DNA from: Tardiphaga robiniae
Lineage (GTDB): Bacteria; Pseudomonadota; Alphaproteobacteria; Rhizobiales; Xanthobacteraceae
Length of the DNA stretch: 64,000 bases
NCBI RefSeq assembly: GCF_013359755.1
Contig: NZ_JABMCJ010000072.1
Location: 124,001 to 188,000 of the forward strand
Direction of reading: 5' to 3'
Part shown: piece after piece, positions 1 through 8,273 of the stretch
Numbering within the stretch: position 1 is the first letter of the stretch
Layout: every line of letters begins with the position of its first letter
Notes under the pieces: model-generated
Databases searched by the model: none
What the model was told of the DNA's origin: nothing
What the model saw: the letters and a program-made list of their open reading frames with translations, nothing else
Translations under genes and position numbers: made by a program

Positions 1-1
1 A

Positions 2-535
2 GTCGAGACGAGTGATTGGGTGTGGTTCGAAGACGGACTTTCCTATGACAACGCTAGACTCTGCCAAGCCTTGATTCTCACCGGCACAGCGATGAAACGG
101 CCGGACTATCTCAATGCCGGGCTGAGAAGCCTGCGCTGGCTGCTGACACAGCAGACCTCGGCCAGCGGTCAGTTCAGGCCGGTGGGCACGGAGGGATTTC
201 ACGACATCCGGCGCCAGCCGCGCAGCTTCGACCAACAGCCTGTCGAGGCTGCTGCCACCATCGCGGCCAGCCTTGCGGCGTGGCGCGCCGACCAGAACAT
301 TGAATGGAAGAGCGAAGCCGCCCGGGTCTTCGCATGGTTCCTCGGCAGCAATGACCTTTCTATCCCGCTCGTCGATCTGGAGACAGGAAGCTGCCGTGAT
401 GGACTGCATCCGGACCGTGCGAATGAAAACCGCGGTGGCGAGTCAGTCGTATCCTACCTGCTCGGACTATCCGAAATTCGGCACATGGCACGTATCGCCG
501 AGGATCAATCCAAATCCGCGACCCGCGTGGCCTGA
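2..535 (+). CDS. C-terminal part of a glycosyltransferase-associated protein (5' end outside window)
   Basis: The reading frame is already open at base 2 and runs to a TGA ending at 535, so this is the 3' part of a longer gene. The visible protein starts SDWVWFEDGLSYDNARL, which is typical of an all-helical (alpha/alpha barrel-like) C-terminal region that often accompanies sugar-active enzymes in rhizobia. I recognise the pattern from its position directly before a GH130 gene 30 bases downstream, not from a defined catalytic motif. The two genes probably form an operon for a periplasmic or capsular glycan. GTG at 20 is available as a start but would cut a conserved stretch, so a start left of the window is preferred. 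Confidence 0.7.
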   Translation, partial: VETSDWVWFEDGLSYDNARLCQALILTGTAMKRPDYLNAGLRSLRWLLTQQTSASGQFRPVGTEGFHDIRRQPRSFDQQPVEAAATIAASLAAWRADQNIEWKSEAARVFAWFLGSNDLSIPLVDLETGSCRDGLHPDRANENRGGESVVSYLLGLSEIRHMARIAEDQSKSATRVA

Positions 536-564
536 TCGCGGCGCGCCCCCCTCTCAGCAGACAA

Positions 565-1875
565 TTGAGATTCCTTTTGCCCTCATCTCCGATACTGAAT
601 CGCCAGGCGCTCTATCTCCGGCCCGATGCATCCCGAGTCATCGTACGGCCGTTTAAACCTGCGACGGAGCCACGCGATCTCAATCCGACAGATAAGACGC
701 GCGCCAATCATATTGTCGACCGGATTCTTGCGCTCAGTCCCGAGCAGGCAGAGCATCAGTTGGCCGACGTGCTTGAAAACTTTCTGGGTCGCCACCGGAA
801 TCTGCTTCAGACATTCGAGGCCCGCGCTGACGAAATGGAAGATGCATTCCACGGCCATAGCCGGTTCACGACGATTCAGCGTCAGCTAGTCGGCGCCTAT
901 TTCCTGAGTGAATACTCGTTTGAAGCATCAGCACTCTTCAATCCGAGCATCGTGCCTCACCCCGATCAATCGGGAACGACAGCCGGCGCCCTGCGCTTCA
1001 TCCTCAGCCTGCGCGCCGTCGGAGAAGGCCATGTGTCATCCCTGACATTTCGCACCGGCCTTGTAGATACCGACGGGACCGTGAGCATCGATCCGACCGC
1101 ACGCCTCGCATCAAATCCAGCAGTTCAACACCTCGGGTCTGGGCCTGGCGGCGAGGATGTCGCCGTCACGTTTCGTAGCAGCGAGGATATCAGTGAGCGG
1201 GTCATTTTTCCGATTACGGAGTCGCAATCGAACGGCATCGAGGATGCGCGCTTTGTGAAATTCGAGCACTCCGAGCGAACTGTCTATTACGCGACGTACA
1301 CGGCCTATAGCGGCAGGGCGATCCGCTCGGAGATCATCGAGACGTCCGACTTCGTCACGTTTCGCTTTTCAGCCCTCAGAGGCAGCGCATCACATAACAA
1401 GGGCATGGCACTTTTCCCCCGGAAAATCGACGGGCGGTTCGCGATGATCGCGCGGCAAGACAATGAAAACCTCTACCTGATCTATTCGGATGATCTTTAT
1501 ACATGGGATGGCGGCACGCCGATCCTGAAGCCGGCCGCCCCTTGGGAGTTCATTCAAATCGGCAACTGCGGCTCACCTATCGAATTAGATGAGGGCTGGC
1601 TATTGCTGACCCACGGTGTCGGCCCGGTCCGCAAGTATTCGATAGGAGCAGCACTGCTCGACAAAAACGACCCGACGAAGGTGCTGGGGCGCCTGGACGA
1701 ACCGCTCCTTCGGCCTGCGCCGTCCGAGCGCGAAGGATATGTGCCGAACGTCGTCTATACATGCGGCGCAATGCGGCATGGCGATCAAATTATCTTCCCG
1801 TATGCGATTTCGGACAGTTACTCGAACATCGCGACGATCGATATAAGAAGCCTGCTCGCAGCGATGGACAAATAA
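565..1875 (+). CDS. GH130-family glycosidase / mannoside phosphorylase
   Basis: A 436-residue cytoplasmic protein with the five-bladed beta-propeller motifs of glycoside hydrolase family 130: NPSIV at about 126, GEGHVSSL with FR at 153-163, EDAR at 226-229, KGM at 279-281, GNCGSPIE at 333-340 and THGVG at 349-353. Family members phosphorolyse or hydrolyse beta-mannosides (beta-1,2- or beta-1,4-linked). The substrate cannot be read here. The start used is TTG at 565 with no clear ribosome site; the region before residue 15 is not conserved enough to decide. No signal peptide is seen. It follows the partial gene by 30 bases and is probably cotranscribed with it. Confidence 0.85.
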   Translation: MRFLLPSSPILNRQALYLRPDASRVIVRPFKPATEPRDLNPTDKTRANHIVDRILALSPEQAEHQLADVLENFLGRHRNLLQTFEARADEMEDAFHGHSRFTTIQRQLVGAYFLSEYSFEASALFNPSIVPHPDQSGTTAGALRFILSLRAVGEGHVSSLTFRTGLVDTDGTVSIDPTARLASNPAVQHLGSGPGGEDVAVTFRSSEDISERVIFPITESQSNGIEDARFVKFEHSERTVYYATYTAYSGRAIRSEIIETSDFVTFRFSALRGSASHNKGMALFPRKIDGRFAMIARQDNENLYLIYSDDLYTWDGGTPILKPAAPWEFIQIGNCGSPIELDEGWLLLTHGVGPVRKYSIGAALLDKNDPTKVLGRLDEPLLRPAPSEREGYVPNVVYTCGAMRHGDQIIFPYAISDSYSNIATIDIRSLLAAMDK

Positions 1876-1989
1876 GAGCTGACTTAGCTTTACCGTAGAA
1901 GCAATCGTACGTGGCTTCTCAGCACGCCCAGCTCGTCCGTGGTTGGCACCTTTCACCAAACGGCAAGTAGAACTTTTGGGAGACGCACA

Positions 1990-2166
1990 GTGACCGGTGA
2001 AAAATCAAGGGCGCTCGTTCTCGGAACGACAGTCTTTTGGAAGAACGATAAAAATGACTTTGGCACCGTCATCGCCAAGGACTGGAGTAGCGTCACGGTC
2101 AAATGGGATAGCCGCGCCAGCCAGACAATCATGCACAACGATATGGATAGCTGCACGGCAGCTTGA
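1990..2166 (+). CDS. Small conserved hypothetical protein, 58 aa
   Basis: GTG at 1990 follows a GGGAG ribosome site by 8 bases, so this start is better than the in-frame ATG at 1939. The product begins MTGEKSRALVLG and contains VFWKNDKNDFG and ITVKWDSR-like strands; such short basic beta-rich proteins are common in Bradyrhizobium relatives and have no known function. It may be a small nucleic-acid-binding or SH3-like barrel protein, but that is a guess from strand pattern only. Confidence 0.5.
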   Translation: MTGEKSRALVLGTTVFWKNDKNDFGTVIAKDWSSVTVKWDSRASQTIMHNDMDSCTAA

Positions 2167-2348
2167 ATTTACTTGGCCCAAACGAGCATTCCTGACCATC
2201 ATTCGCGAAAGCCGACGCGACACCAACCGGCCGCTGAAATCATCGCGAAACGCCCGCCGGGACAAGTCCGACGGGCTGCCAGTTATGTGGTCATTTGGCC
2301 GACAGCCGGGCGCCACCAGACTTGCGGCGCCAGGCAAAAGAGGCCCGA

Positions 2349-2552
2349 TCAGCCAACCCGAAGGTTTTCCGCCGACGTCTTGCCACGGTTGGCCACTTCC
2401 TCAAAGCTGACCTTGGCCCCTTCATTCAAAGTGCTCAGCCCCGCCTTCTCGACGGCCGAGATGTGAACAAAGACGTCTTTGCTGCCATCGTCCGGCTGGA
2501 TAAAGCCGAAGCCCTTCGTCGCATTGAACCATTTTACTACGCCAGTGGTCAC
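2349..2552 (-). CDS. cspA: Cold shock protein (CspA family)
   Basis: A 67-residue single cold-shock domain, the normal length for the family. RNP1 (KGFGFI, residues 13-18) and RNP2 (VFVHI, 27-31) are intact, with TGVVKWFN at the start. It binds single-stranded RNA or DNA and acts as an RNA chaperone in the cytoplasm. GGGAGAA lies just upstream of the ATG. It stands alone on the minus strand between small plus-strand genes. Several copies are usual in this group, so a cold-specific role cannot be assumed. Confidence 0.95.
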   Translation of the reverse strand: MTTGVVKWFNATKGFGFIQPDDGSKDVFVHISAVEKAGLSTLNEGAKVSFEEVANRGKTSAENLRVG

Positions 2553-2775
2553 TTCAGTTCTCCCGGTTGTCTCTCAACGATAGCAACCCTGAATTCAGGA
2601 AGGAGTCAATCAAGCAAACTTCCATCTCCTGAATTGATGCGGCTGTCGGCTGCCAGGATGACGGGTGGCGGTCGTCCGCCCGCGATGCGACAGCGGCTTT
2701 AGGCAACATAATCTCCGGGAGACCCAACCGACGTGCTAATGTCACCGAAGCCCAGTGCGGGCGGAGGACCAAACC

Positions 2776-2907
2776 ATGGCCAAAGGCGAACAACGGAACA
2801 ATCGCGAAGTAAAGAAGCCCAAGAAGGACAAGGCCAAGACGATCGCAGCAGCTCCGACCATGAAGGGCCTGATGCACCCCGAGGCGGAAAAGCCCCGAAA
2901 GAAATAG
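2776..2907 (+). CDS. Small lysine-rich hypothetical protein, 43 aa
   Basis: ATG at 2776 follows GGAGG by 7 bases, a strong ribosome site. The 43-residue product (MAKGEQRNNREVKKPKK...) is very basic, with many Lys, and ends PRKK before TAG at 2905-2907. It resembles a family of short lysine-rich proteins found widely in Bradyrhizobium relatives with no assigned function. It could bind nucleic acid by charge, but nothing in the sequence proves this. Confidence 0.6.
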   Translation: MAKGEQRNNREVKKPKKDKAKTIAAAPTMKGLMHPEAEKPRKK

Positions 2908-3092
2908 TCGAACAGAGCGCATCGCCAGCATAGCTGCAGCATCTGAGGTCACGGGCACCCGACGCATGATCCATGCGCTCGATAGCGCTACCGCGTTCGC
3001 GGTGATCGAGAACCAGAAAATTCAATCAAAATGTCCAATCCCCTTCCGGGGCGCTCCGACGCGCATCGGCGATCATGCCAGATGGAGCAATC

Positions 3093-3281
3093 ATGACACA
3101 TGAAGACCTGGAACTGATCCGTGAGATCGTCCTGCACGGCGGCGCAAAATATACGGCTGGCAATATCGATCGCAGCAAATACCAGCGCCTTGTCGATCTC
3201 GGGTGGCTATCGCCCCTCATCATGAACAAGACAGACATTGCCTATGAGACGACAAAAGCAGGCGAAGTGGCAGCGAGCTGA
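3093..3281 (+). CDS. Small conserved hypothetical protein, 62 aa
   Basis: The start chosen is ATG 3093 (MTHEDLELIREIV), preceded by GGAG at 6-9 bases; the in-frame ATG at 3075 has no such site. The product has the look of a short winged-helix fold: helices, then YQRLVDLGWLSPL and a beta wing ending in TKAGEVAAS, similar to transcriptional-regulator winged helices where a strand ends in T..G. The function is unknown, and DNA binding is only a suggestion from this layout. Confidence 0.5.
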   Translation: MTHEDLELIREIVLHGGAKYTAGNIDRSKYQRLVDLGWLSPLIMNKTDIAYETTKAGEVAAS

Positions 3282-3302
3282 CCCAGCACCCGGGGAGCGG
3301 CT

Positions 3303-3509
3303 CTAGCCCCGCGCGACGATTTTACCGGTCGCGAACTGTTCCAAAGCGTAGAGCGCACTTTCCTCATACGTCGCACCCGGCAGCGGTTCTGCGACCACGA
3401 TCAACTGGCCAATGGTCAATTGAACCATGCCATCCAGGATGTCGTAACTGGCTTCGTACGTCACGCCGGCCAATACCAGTTCGACATAGCCATGCCAGAA
3501 GCCCTTCAA
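3303..3509 (-). CDS. Hypothetical protein, 68 aa, translationally coupled to upstream gene
   Basis: A TTG start at 3509-3507 overlaps the TGA stop of the preceding gene in the tetranucleotide TTGA, with GGGAG just upstream. The product begins MKGFWHGYVELVLAG and carries TYEASYDILDG and YEESALYALEQFA, which look like a small alpha/beta domain. No family is recognised. The overlap means ribosomes finishing the upstream gene can restart here, so the two proteins are probably made in fixed ratio and may act together. Confidence 0.45.
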   Translation of the reverse strand: MKGFWHGYVELVLAGVTYEASYDILDGMVQLTIGQLIVVAEPLPGATYEESALYALEQFATGKIVARG

Positions 3510-3844
3510 CTCCGACTCCCAACCAGATCGATAAACGTCTGAAGTTCTGCAGAAAAGCGCTCGGCCTGCCTGGCATCCAGCCATAGTTTTATCGTCGACG
3601 TCGCCGACAGGACAAAGGCAACCCCGAAACCGCCCGCATTTGGCACACACAGCGCCGACCAGCTGTCTGCTTCGCTCACGATCTTCCGTTCGTTGGGAGT
3701 TCCCGTTTCCAGGACATGATTGATTTGAATCTTAAGCTCGATTGCATCGTCGAACGACAGGGAAATCTCCTCTCCGCTGAAGTTCAAAATTAGCCAGCAA
3801 TCTTTTTGCTTGGATTTGACGTCGGAGGTGAAATTGAAGGCCAT
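3506..3844 (-). CDS. Hypothetical protein, 112 aa
   Basis: The product (MAFNFTSDVKSKQKDCW...) has alternating beta strands and a helix near FDDAIELKIQINHVLE, ending FIDLVGSRS. There is no signal peptide or membrane segment and no known family is recognised. It is the first gene of a two-gene unit; its stop overlaps the start of the 68-aa gene. The coding pattern is consistent over its length. Confidence 0.45.
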   Translation of the reverse strand: MAFNFTSDVKSKQKDCWLILNFSGEEISLSFDDAIELKIQINHVLETGTPNERKIVSEADSWSALCVPNAGGFGVAFVLSATSTIKLWLDARQAERFSAELQTFIDLVGSRS

Positions 3845-4047
3845 GGTGGAACCATGCGCCTATGCCCGTGACGGTCAATCAAATTCGTCGCGACACTATG
3901 CGACTTGATGCACAGCCCTTCCGTAATCGCCTAGCTGCCTGCCAATCGGGAGCAAGTTTCATGTGGCAGCCAAGGTCTGCACGCTTTAACTGGACGTTGC
4001 GGCCTCGCGTTTGAGTCGCACTGAGGCGCAGACAAAGGGGCGATCAA

Positions 4048-4302
4048 ATGGGCGACGGGTGGCAACCAATCAGCACCGCACCGAAGGACGATGAACGGAT
4101 CATCGTTGCGGGTGGAACATGGATACGCGGAAACAAAGACAAGCTACCTCAGACATTTCCATGCCTCGTCATCTGGGACGAAACCGAGTGGCTCATTTGC
4201 GACAATGAAGGGCCGCGAGCGCTCATACGGGGTCCCAAAATCTGGATGGCAATCCCGCCCGCTGACTTGCCTTCAGCATCGGAATTGCTGAAGACGATCT
4301 GA
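4048..4302 (+). CDS. DUF551-like small protein, 84 aa
   Basis: Begins MGDGWQPISTAPKDDERIIV and later has CLVIWDETEW, matching the DUF551-type pattern (W.PI.TAP.DG...I...W). Such proteins occur in phages and as single small genes in rhizobial chromosomes; their function is unknown. AAAGGGGCG lies about 8 bases before the ATG. A second, diverged copy sits at 6023-6256. Confidence 0.6.
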   Translation: MGDGWQPISTAPKDDERIIVAGGTWIRGNKDKLPQTFPCLVIWDETEWLICDNEGPRALIRGPKIWMAIPPADLPSASELLKTI

Positions 4303-4383
4303 CGCATTTCATTAACCATACGATGCTACCCGTCCTGTAGCGCGGGTCTTGTCGAGCGTACCGCGCCAACTCTGGAGTCGCAG

Positions 4384-4599
4384 ATGCAGGTCATCGAAAT
4401 TACGGACCTCGTCGAGGCCAGGCGCGCTCGTCTGGCTCAATATCACGGGCTGCCGCGCGCACTTCAGCTGAACGGTCAAACAGTCACGGGATCGGTGAGA
4501 TCCGTCGTGATGGATGCATCGGCAGCAAAGTGGACTGTAAAGCTGGTTGCAACGCCACCTGTCGTCGACAGAAAATATCGTCTGCGCCGCTCCGCCTAG
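4384..4599 (+). CDS. Small hypothetical protein, 71 aa
   Basis: ATG at 4384 follows GGAG. The product (MQVIEITDLVEARRARL...) has an N-terminal helix rich in Arg, then beta strands (TVTGSVRSVVM, WTVKLVAT). A two-strand barrel with a leading helix is plausible. No family is recognised. It is the only good frame in this stretch. Confidence 0.45.
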   Translation: MQVIEITDLVEARRARLAQYHGLPRALQLNGQTVTGSVRSVVMDASAAKWTVKLVATPPVVDRKYRLRRSA

Positions 4600-4931
4600 A
4601 GCCGGACGCAGACCCGCACGACGACATCCGGCTTTCTTCAACCCCGCCATACCGCAGCCGCATGTATCCGTAGGCGCCCCCTATTCTCCTGAGCCAGCCA
4701 CCCAAGGCACGCGCAGTCCAGTGGATTGACCTCAGCGATTCCGGCGACAAATCAGAACCTTCGAATTAGGTCGACTCGCGAACATAAAGGGAATCTACTG
4801 CACCGCATCATCGGCCGTCCTTAGGCATTCACCGGTGACAGAGAGTTCGGTCGCGCTCCCGCCCAATGTCTCGGGACTGCCATGCCTACCTCCGAATGTA
4901 CTTTGGAATCGCAACAACACAGGTCCGGACA
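4600..4931. other. 332-base stretch without a convincing gene
   Basis: Short open frames exist on both strands, but none has a good ribosome site with a plausible protein pattern. I saw no promoter, repeat or strong hairpin here. Confidence 0.4.
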
Positions 4932-5096
4932 GTGAAAGCTTCTCACCTCGAAGCTGAGCACGCCGCGATGATCGCGCTTGCGACAGCTGCTCAACTCCCT
5001 CACGGAGATGAGCGAACGCTTGCCATGCGAAAAGCTGGACAACTGCAACTAATCGCCGATGCGAAGAAGCATCGGCTACAAACACCGGAAGTGTGA
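4932..5096 (+). CDS. Possible small hypothetical protein, 54 aa
   Basis: A GTG at 4932 gives MKASHLEAEHAAMIALATAAQ..., an almost wholly helical, charged product ending LQTPEV. The ribosome site is weak (AGG only). The frame stays open further upstream, so the start is uncertain. Similar short helical proteins are common in related genomes, but no named family is recognised. Confidence 0.3.
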   Translation: MKASHLEAEHAAMIALATAAQLPHGDERTLAMRKAGQLQLIADAKKHRLQTPEV

Positions 5097-5292
5097 AGAC
5101 CTATCCAGTAATCCAGCTACTAACTCGCGATCGGCACTTTGGCAGCGACACAATTCGTGCTTCCAAAATAATATCTTCCATTCGTAATTTCCGACCGGAA
5201 GCGTAAGATTCAAGCATCACCGTGAGGACTTCGGCTTTTAGCGATGACCGAGAGCCCCGCTCCCGCCTCAACAAGGGGGCGATCATGTCAGA

Positions 5293-5394
5293 GTGTCGGA
5301 AGATCGATTCCGGGATTGCCTTGTGCCCGCAATACTACTGCCGGTCTTTTTAGCTCTTCTTGTTATTGGTGCCGTCGTTATTCGCCGAGACTAG
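5293..5394 (+). CDS. Possible single-pass small membrane protein, 33 aa
   Basis: From GTG 5293 the frame encodes about 11 polar residues, then PAILLPVFLALLVIGAVV as a clear membrane segment, then RRD and a stop. The hydrophobic run followed by basic residues is a typical small inner-membrane protein layout. A second GTG at the segment's start would give 23 residues. Evidence is only the hydropathy pattern and a loose GGGGG upstream. Confidence 0.25.
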   Translation: MSEDRFRDCLVPAILLPVFLALLVIGAVVIRRD

Positions 5395-5491
5395 ACCACT
5401 CCAGCCGGAACGCGCGACAACCTGCTTGACGCCAAGCCCTCGGCTTAACGGAAGAAAAGCTTACGCGATCTCAACTTGAGAGGGTTTCTCA

Positions 5492-5731
5492 ATGTCAGAG
5501 CTGGAATTCAGTGCCGTGAATGACCTTCAACACACGCCGCAGCACGCCAGATGTAACGAGCAGTCCGAATATGAGGCGGCGGTCGAGGTTGCTGCGAAGG
5601 CAATCAGAAAGACCTGGGATACGATGGGCGATATGCCATCACCGCTTTACGAAGATGAAGCGCGGCAACTCGGTAGAGCAGCACTCGATGCCATTATCGC
5701 TTCGCAACCAGTCATTCGGACGACCACATGA
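5492..5731 (+). CDS. Small hypothetical protein, 79 aa
   Basis: ATG at 5492 follows GAGAGGG. The product is mostly helical (YEAAVEVAAKAIRKTW and LGRAALDAIIAS) with a short loop between. It resembles small phage-derived or rhizobial unknowns with an A-A-x-A-I helix pair. No function is known. Confidence 0.45.
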   Translation: MSELEFSAVNDLQHTPQHARCNEQSEYEAAVEVAAKAIRKTWDTMGDMPSPLYEDEARQLGRAALDAIIASQPVIRTTT

Positions 5732-5777
5732 CCTCCATCAGGCTGGCAGACACGCAGCATCTGACGACGGCCTGTCC

Positions 5778-5945
5778 ATGAACGGCGCGCGTGCTGCTCG
5801 GTACAGACGTTTGGCAGCCGCCCAGAGCAGTCCCGAGGTGTACCGGCTACTTATGCTTCTTGCCGACGAAGCCGAAAAAGGAATCCTCTGCATCTCAGCC
5901 TTCAAACACCGACGTCCACCCCACATTGTCGCAAAATCAACGTGA
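5778..5945 (+). CDS. Small hypothetical protein, 55 aa
   Basis: Starts MNGARAARYRRLAAAQSS and continues with a helix VYRLLMLLADEAE. This pattern (YR.LAA....SP.....L..LADEAE) recurs in many short proteins of Bradyrhizobium relatives, of unknown role. The last 15 residues look less typical, so a late frameshift is possible. Confidence 0.4.
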   Translation: MNGARAARYRRLAAAQSSPEVYRLLMLLADEAEKGILCISAFKHRRPPHIVAKST

Positions 5946-6022
5946 ACCGCGTGCGCGGCACGTAGTCATCGCGTCGGACAACATCAGCTTTATTTCTTCC
6001 ACCACTGCAAGGACATGAACCG

Positions 6023-6256
6023 TTGAATTGGCTACCTATAGACACCGCACCACAAGACGGAACGCCAATATTCCTGGCTGGCGGATACGATGACAATTCG
6101 GATCATGCCATGGAATCCGAGGCGGAAAAAATGCGAACCGCCTGCCGCGCATGGTGGAACGACGGCGACTGGATTATTACCCTTGCTGAAGCAGGATGCG
6201 TCAACGTCACCCGGATTGATCCCACGCACTGGGCGCCTATTGAAGAACCGCGCTAG
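6023..6256 (+). CDS. DUF551-like small protein, 77 aa
   Basis: TTG at 6023 gives MNWLPIDTAPQDGTPIFLAGG, the DUF551-type opening, followed by CRAWWNDGDWIITL and a C-terminal PTHWAPIEEP, which is the usual closing W.P motif. AAGGACA lies about 10 bases upstream. It is more complete than the copy at 4048 and is the better family representative. Function unknown. Confidence 0.55.
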   Translation: MNWLPIDTAPQDGTPIFLAGGYDDNSDHAMESEAEKMRTACRAWWNDGDWIITLAEAGCVNVTRIDPTHWAPIEEPR

Positions 6257-6311
6257 CCCAACAAGATCGGATTGCCTTGCGGGCAAGACCGCGTTGCGGC
6301 ACTTTTAACAA

Positions 6312-6515
6312 TCAGTCAAACAGAGGCTCAGAGTAAAATCCGCCTGCCAGGACCTCGAAAAGCGCTGCGTTTCCATCATACCGAGCCTTCCATCGTGTGC
6401 TGCTGAAGCCACTGTTGAACAGATCACCATCGTCCTGCACCTGCCATTCCCAGAAAAGCAGGGGATGTGGAGTGACTGTGACTTCCAGGTTTGGTTGGCG
6501 ATACATAGCCACCAT
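6312..6515 (-). CDS. Small hypothetical protein, 67 aa
   Basis: The start at 6515 (MVAMYRQPNLEV) has GAGG 8 bases upstream. The product is beta-rich with WEWQVQDDGDLFNSGF and a Tyr/Trp-rich middle. Such small strand-rich proteins (tryptophan in W-x-W pairs, GF..T...A) recur in Bradyrhizobium relatives. No function is known. Confidence 0.45.
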   Translation of the reverse strand: MVAMYRQPNLEVTVTPHPLLFWEWQVQDDGDLFNSGFSSTRWKARYDGNAALFEVLAGGFYSEPLFD

Positions 6516-6641
6516 GTCGAGCCTCACTTTCGAAACAGCATTTACAAAAGGTCGCTTCCTGCCTGTTTATCTGAAGGCGCCGCGCGCCGTTCTGCAGCGA
6601 TCGGGGCGCTTGCTCTTGACAGATGACGGGCAGAGCGCCTC

Positions 6642-6820
6642 TCATTCTGCAGTGATGATGACACCATCGAACCAGCCATCGATGACATTCACCATGCGCT
6701 CCTGAGTCGTCGCGTCAATCCAATTTACAGCGGGCCTCCACCAATCCGTCGGCCATATATCCGCCGTGCCCGGATTGACGTAGCTGATTATCCGCCATCC
6801 ATCCTGCGAGGCTAAACACG
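6642..6820 (-). pseudogene. 5'-truncated gene fragment next to the glycosyltransferase start
   Basis: On the minus strand, a frame ending in TGA at 6642-6644 encodes a protein-like stretch containing DGWRIISYVNPGTADIW, WPTDWWRPAVNWIDAT and VIDGWFDGVII. It stays open back to a TAG inside the divergent glycosyltransferase gene, but no ATG, GTG or TTG is in frame before the late ATG of MVNVIDGW. The composition looks like real coding sequence, so I read it as the tail of a gene that lost its front. The alternative is a gene using a rare start codon. Confidence 0.35.
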
Positions 6821-7825
6821 ATGCGTGTCGCGATGTTAGCGCCTATATCCTGGCGAACTCCTCCCCGGCATTACGGCCCGTGGGAACTCGTGACGAGCTT
6901 GCTGACGGAGGCACTGCTCTTGCGGGGAGTTGACGTCACGTTGTTTGCCACGAAGGACAGTTTGACATCGGGAAATCTCGCAGGTGTCGTGCCGGCACCA
7001 TACTCTGAGGACCCGTCGCTCGACGCCAAGGCGTGGGAACTCCTGCATGTTGCAAATGTCTTCGAGCGGGCCGGCGAATTCGACATCATCCACAATCAGG
7101 CAGATTTTGTACCGCTGGGCTTCTCTCGCCTTGTGGACACGCCAGTCGTCACAACCATTCACGGCTTTTCATCAGCCCGTATTGTTCCGGTTTTCAAGGA
7201 GTATGAGGATCGTGTCCATTATGTCGCAATCAGCGATGCCAATCGCCATCCCGACCTTCGCTATGCGGCAACGATCCATCACGGCATTCCGATCGACGAG
7301 TTTCCCTTCGATCCGCTTGGCAGCGACGATCTTCTATTCTTCGGTCGCATTCATCCCGATAAAGGGGCTGCGGAAGCGATAGCAACTGCCGAAGCGGCGG
7401 GCCGCCACCTCATCATGGCCGGTATCGTTCAGGATGCGGACTATCATCGACGTCATGTGGTGCCAGCACTGGGAAGGTCCGCGACTTATCTCGGTCCGGT
7501 CGGAGGTCTGGAGCGGACACGCGTTCTGGGATCCGCACAGGCATTGCTTCACCTGATCAATTTCGACGAACCATTCGGGTTATCAGTTGTTGAGGCGCTT
7601 GCCTGCGGAACACCGGTGATCGCGCGTAACCGCGGATCGATGCCCGAATTGATCACAGATGGCGTGACAGGTTTCCTGGTCAATAGCGCCCTCGAAGCTG
7701 TTCAAGCCGTTGAGCGCATTGGCGAACTGGATAGACGCGCCTGCCGGGCGGCGGTTTCTGAGCACTTTACCGTCGATAGAATGGCAGATCGCTACCTGGC
7801 TCTATACCAATCTATCCTGGGCTAA
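6821..7825 (+). CDS. GT4-family glycosyltransferase
   Basis: A 334-residue GT-B fold enzyme of family GT4. It begins MRVAMLAPISWRTPP, has the acceptor-domain TTIHGF at 111-116, FFGRIHPDKG at 173-182 opening the donor domain, and the E-x7-E nucleotide-sugar motif (E250 and E258 in FDEPFGLSVVEAL). It transfers a sugar from an activated donor to an unknown acceptor in the cytoplasm. Slightly shorter than the usual 350-400 residues but complete. It may serve the same glycan as the GH130 gene 5 kb upstream, though the two are not in one operon. Confidence 0.88.
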   Translation: MRVAMLAPISWRTPPRHYGPWELVTSLLTEALLLRGVDVTLFATKDSLTSGNLAGVVPAPYSEDPSLDAKAWELLHVANVFERAGEFDIIHNQADFVPLGFSRLVDTPVVTTIHGFSSARIVPVFKEYEDRVHYVAISDANRHPDLRYAATIHHGIPIDEFPFDPLGSDDLLFFGRIHPDKGAAEAIATAEAAGRHLIMAGIVQDADYHRRHVVPALGRSATYLGPVGGLERTRVLGSAQALLHLINFDEPFGLSVVEALACGTPVIARNRGSMPELITDGVTGFLVNSALEAVQAVERIGELDRRACRAAVSEHFTVDRMADRYLALYQSILG

Positions 7826-7904
7826 CCGACGGAGAACCGCAGCGAGAGCGAGATCGCCTTCAGGGCCGCCCTCGTCCACATACATTGAACGCATAGACGT
7901 CGTA

Positions 7905-8180
7905 ATGTTCCTGGAGTTCGGGCTTTCGCCGAGCTTTATGGATCCAAACATGATTGCTATTTCGACACAGGTTCAGGCGCCTGATGACTTTCAGCGCGTG
8001 GCGTTCGACATAAGACACGGCAACCGCCGGATTGCGTGTACCCTGACGACCAAGTTTCCAACCAAAGATCAGGCCAAAAGGTACTTCCACGCCAACAGGC
8101 CGCTGATCGAGAAACTGGCGCGCGAGCAGATGGAACTGGTTGCAGCCAACGACGGTGAGATCAAGCTGGTGATGATTTAG
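7905..8180 (+). CDS. Conserved hypothetical protein, 91 aa
   Basis: ATG at 7905 gives MFLEFGLSPSFMDPNMIAIS; the longer frame from 7710 overlaps the glycosyltransferase gene and is rejected. The body has strands around VQAPDDFQRVAFDI and NRRIACTLT, a helix KDQAKRYFHANRPLIEKLA and a closing GEIKLVMI. It resembles small single-domain proteins of unknown function in related rhizobia, loosely like DUF1488. No catalytic motif is visible. Confidence 0.5.
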   Translation: MFLEFGLSPSFMDPNMIAISTQVQAPDDFQRVAFDIRHGNRRIACTLTTKFPTKDQAKRYFHANRPLIEKLAREQMELVAANDGEIKLVMI

Positions 8181-8273
8181 AAGTCGCCCGCCATACTTGC
8201 CGTTTCTGCGAAACTAAAGGCCTGATCTGATCTTCAGGGTTGGCTCAAACGATGACGCAAGGGAATACCCACT

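Noticed and set aside
3898-4014. 38-codon plus-strand frame (MRLDAQPFRNRL...)
   Set aside because: No ribosome site; length and pattern are not convincing.
5101-5286. Minus-strand 61-codon frame with a partly protein-like tail
   Set aside because: No ribosome site and no clear start; composition is ambiguous against the overlapping plus-strand frames.
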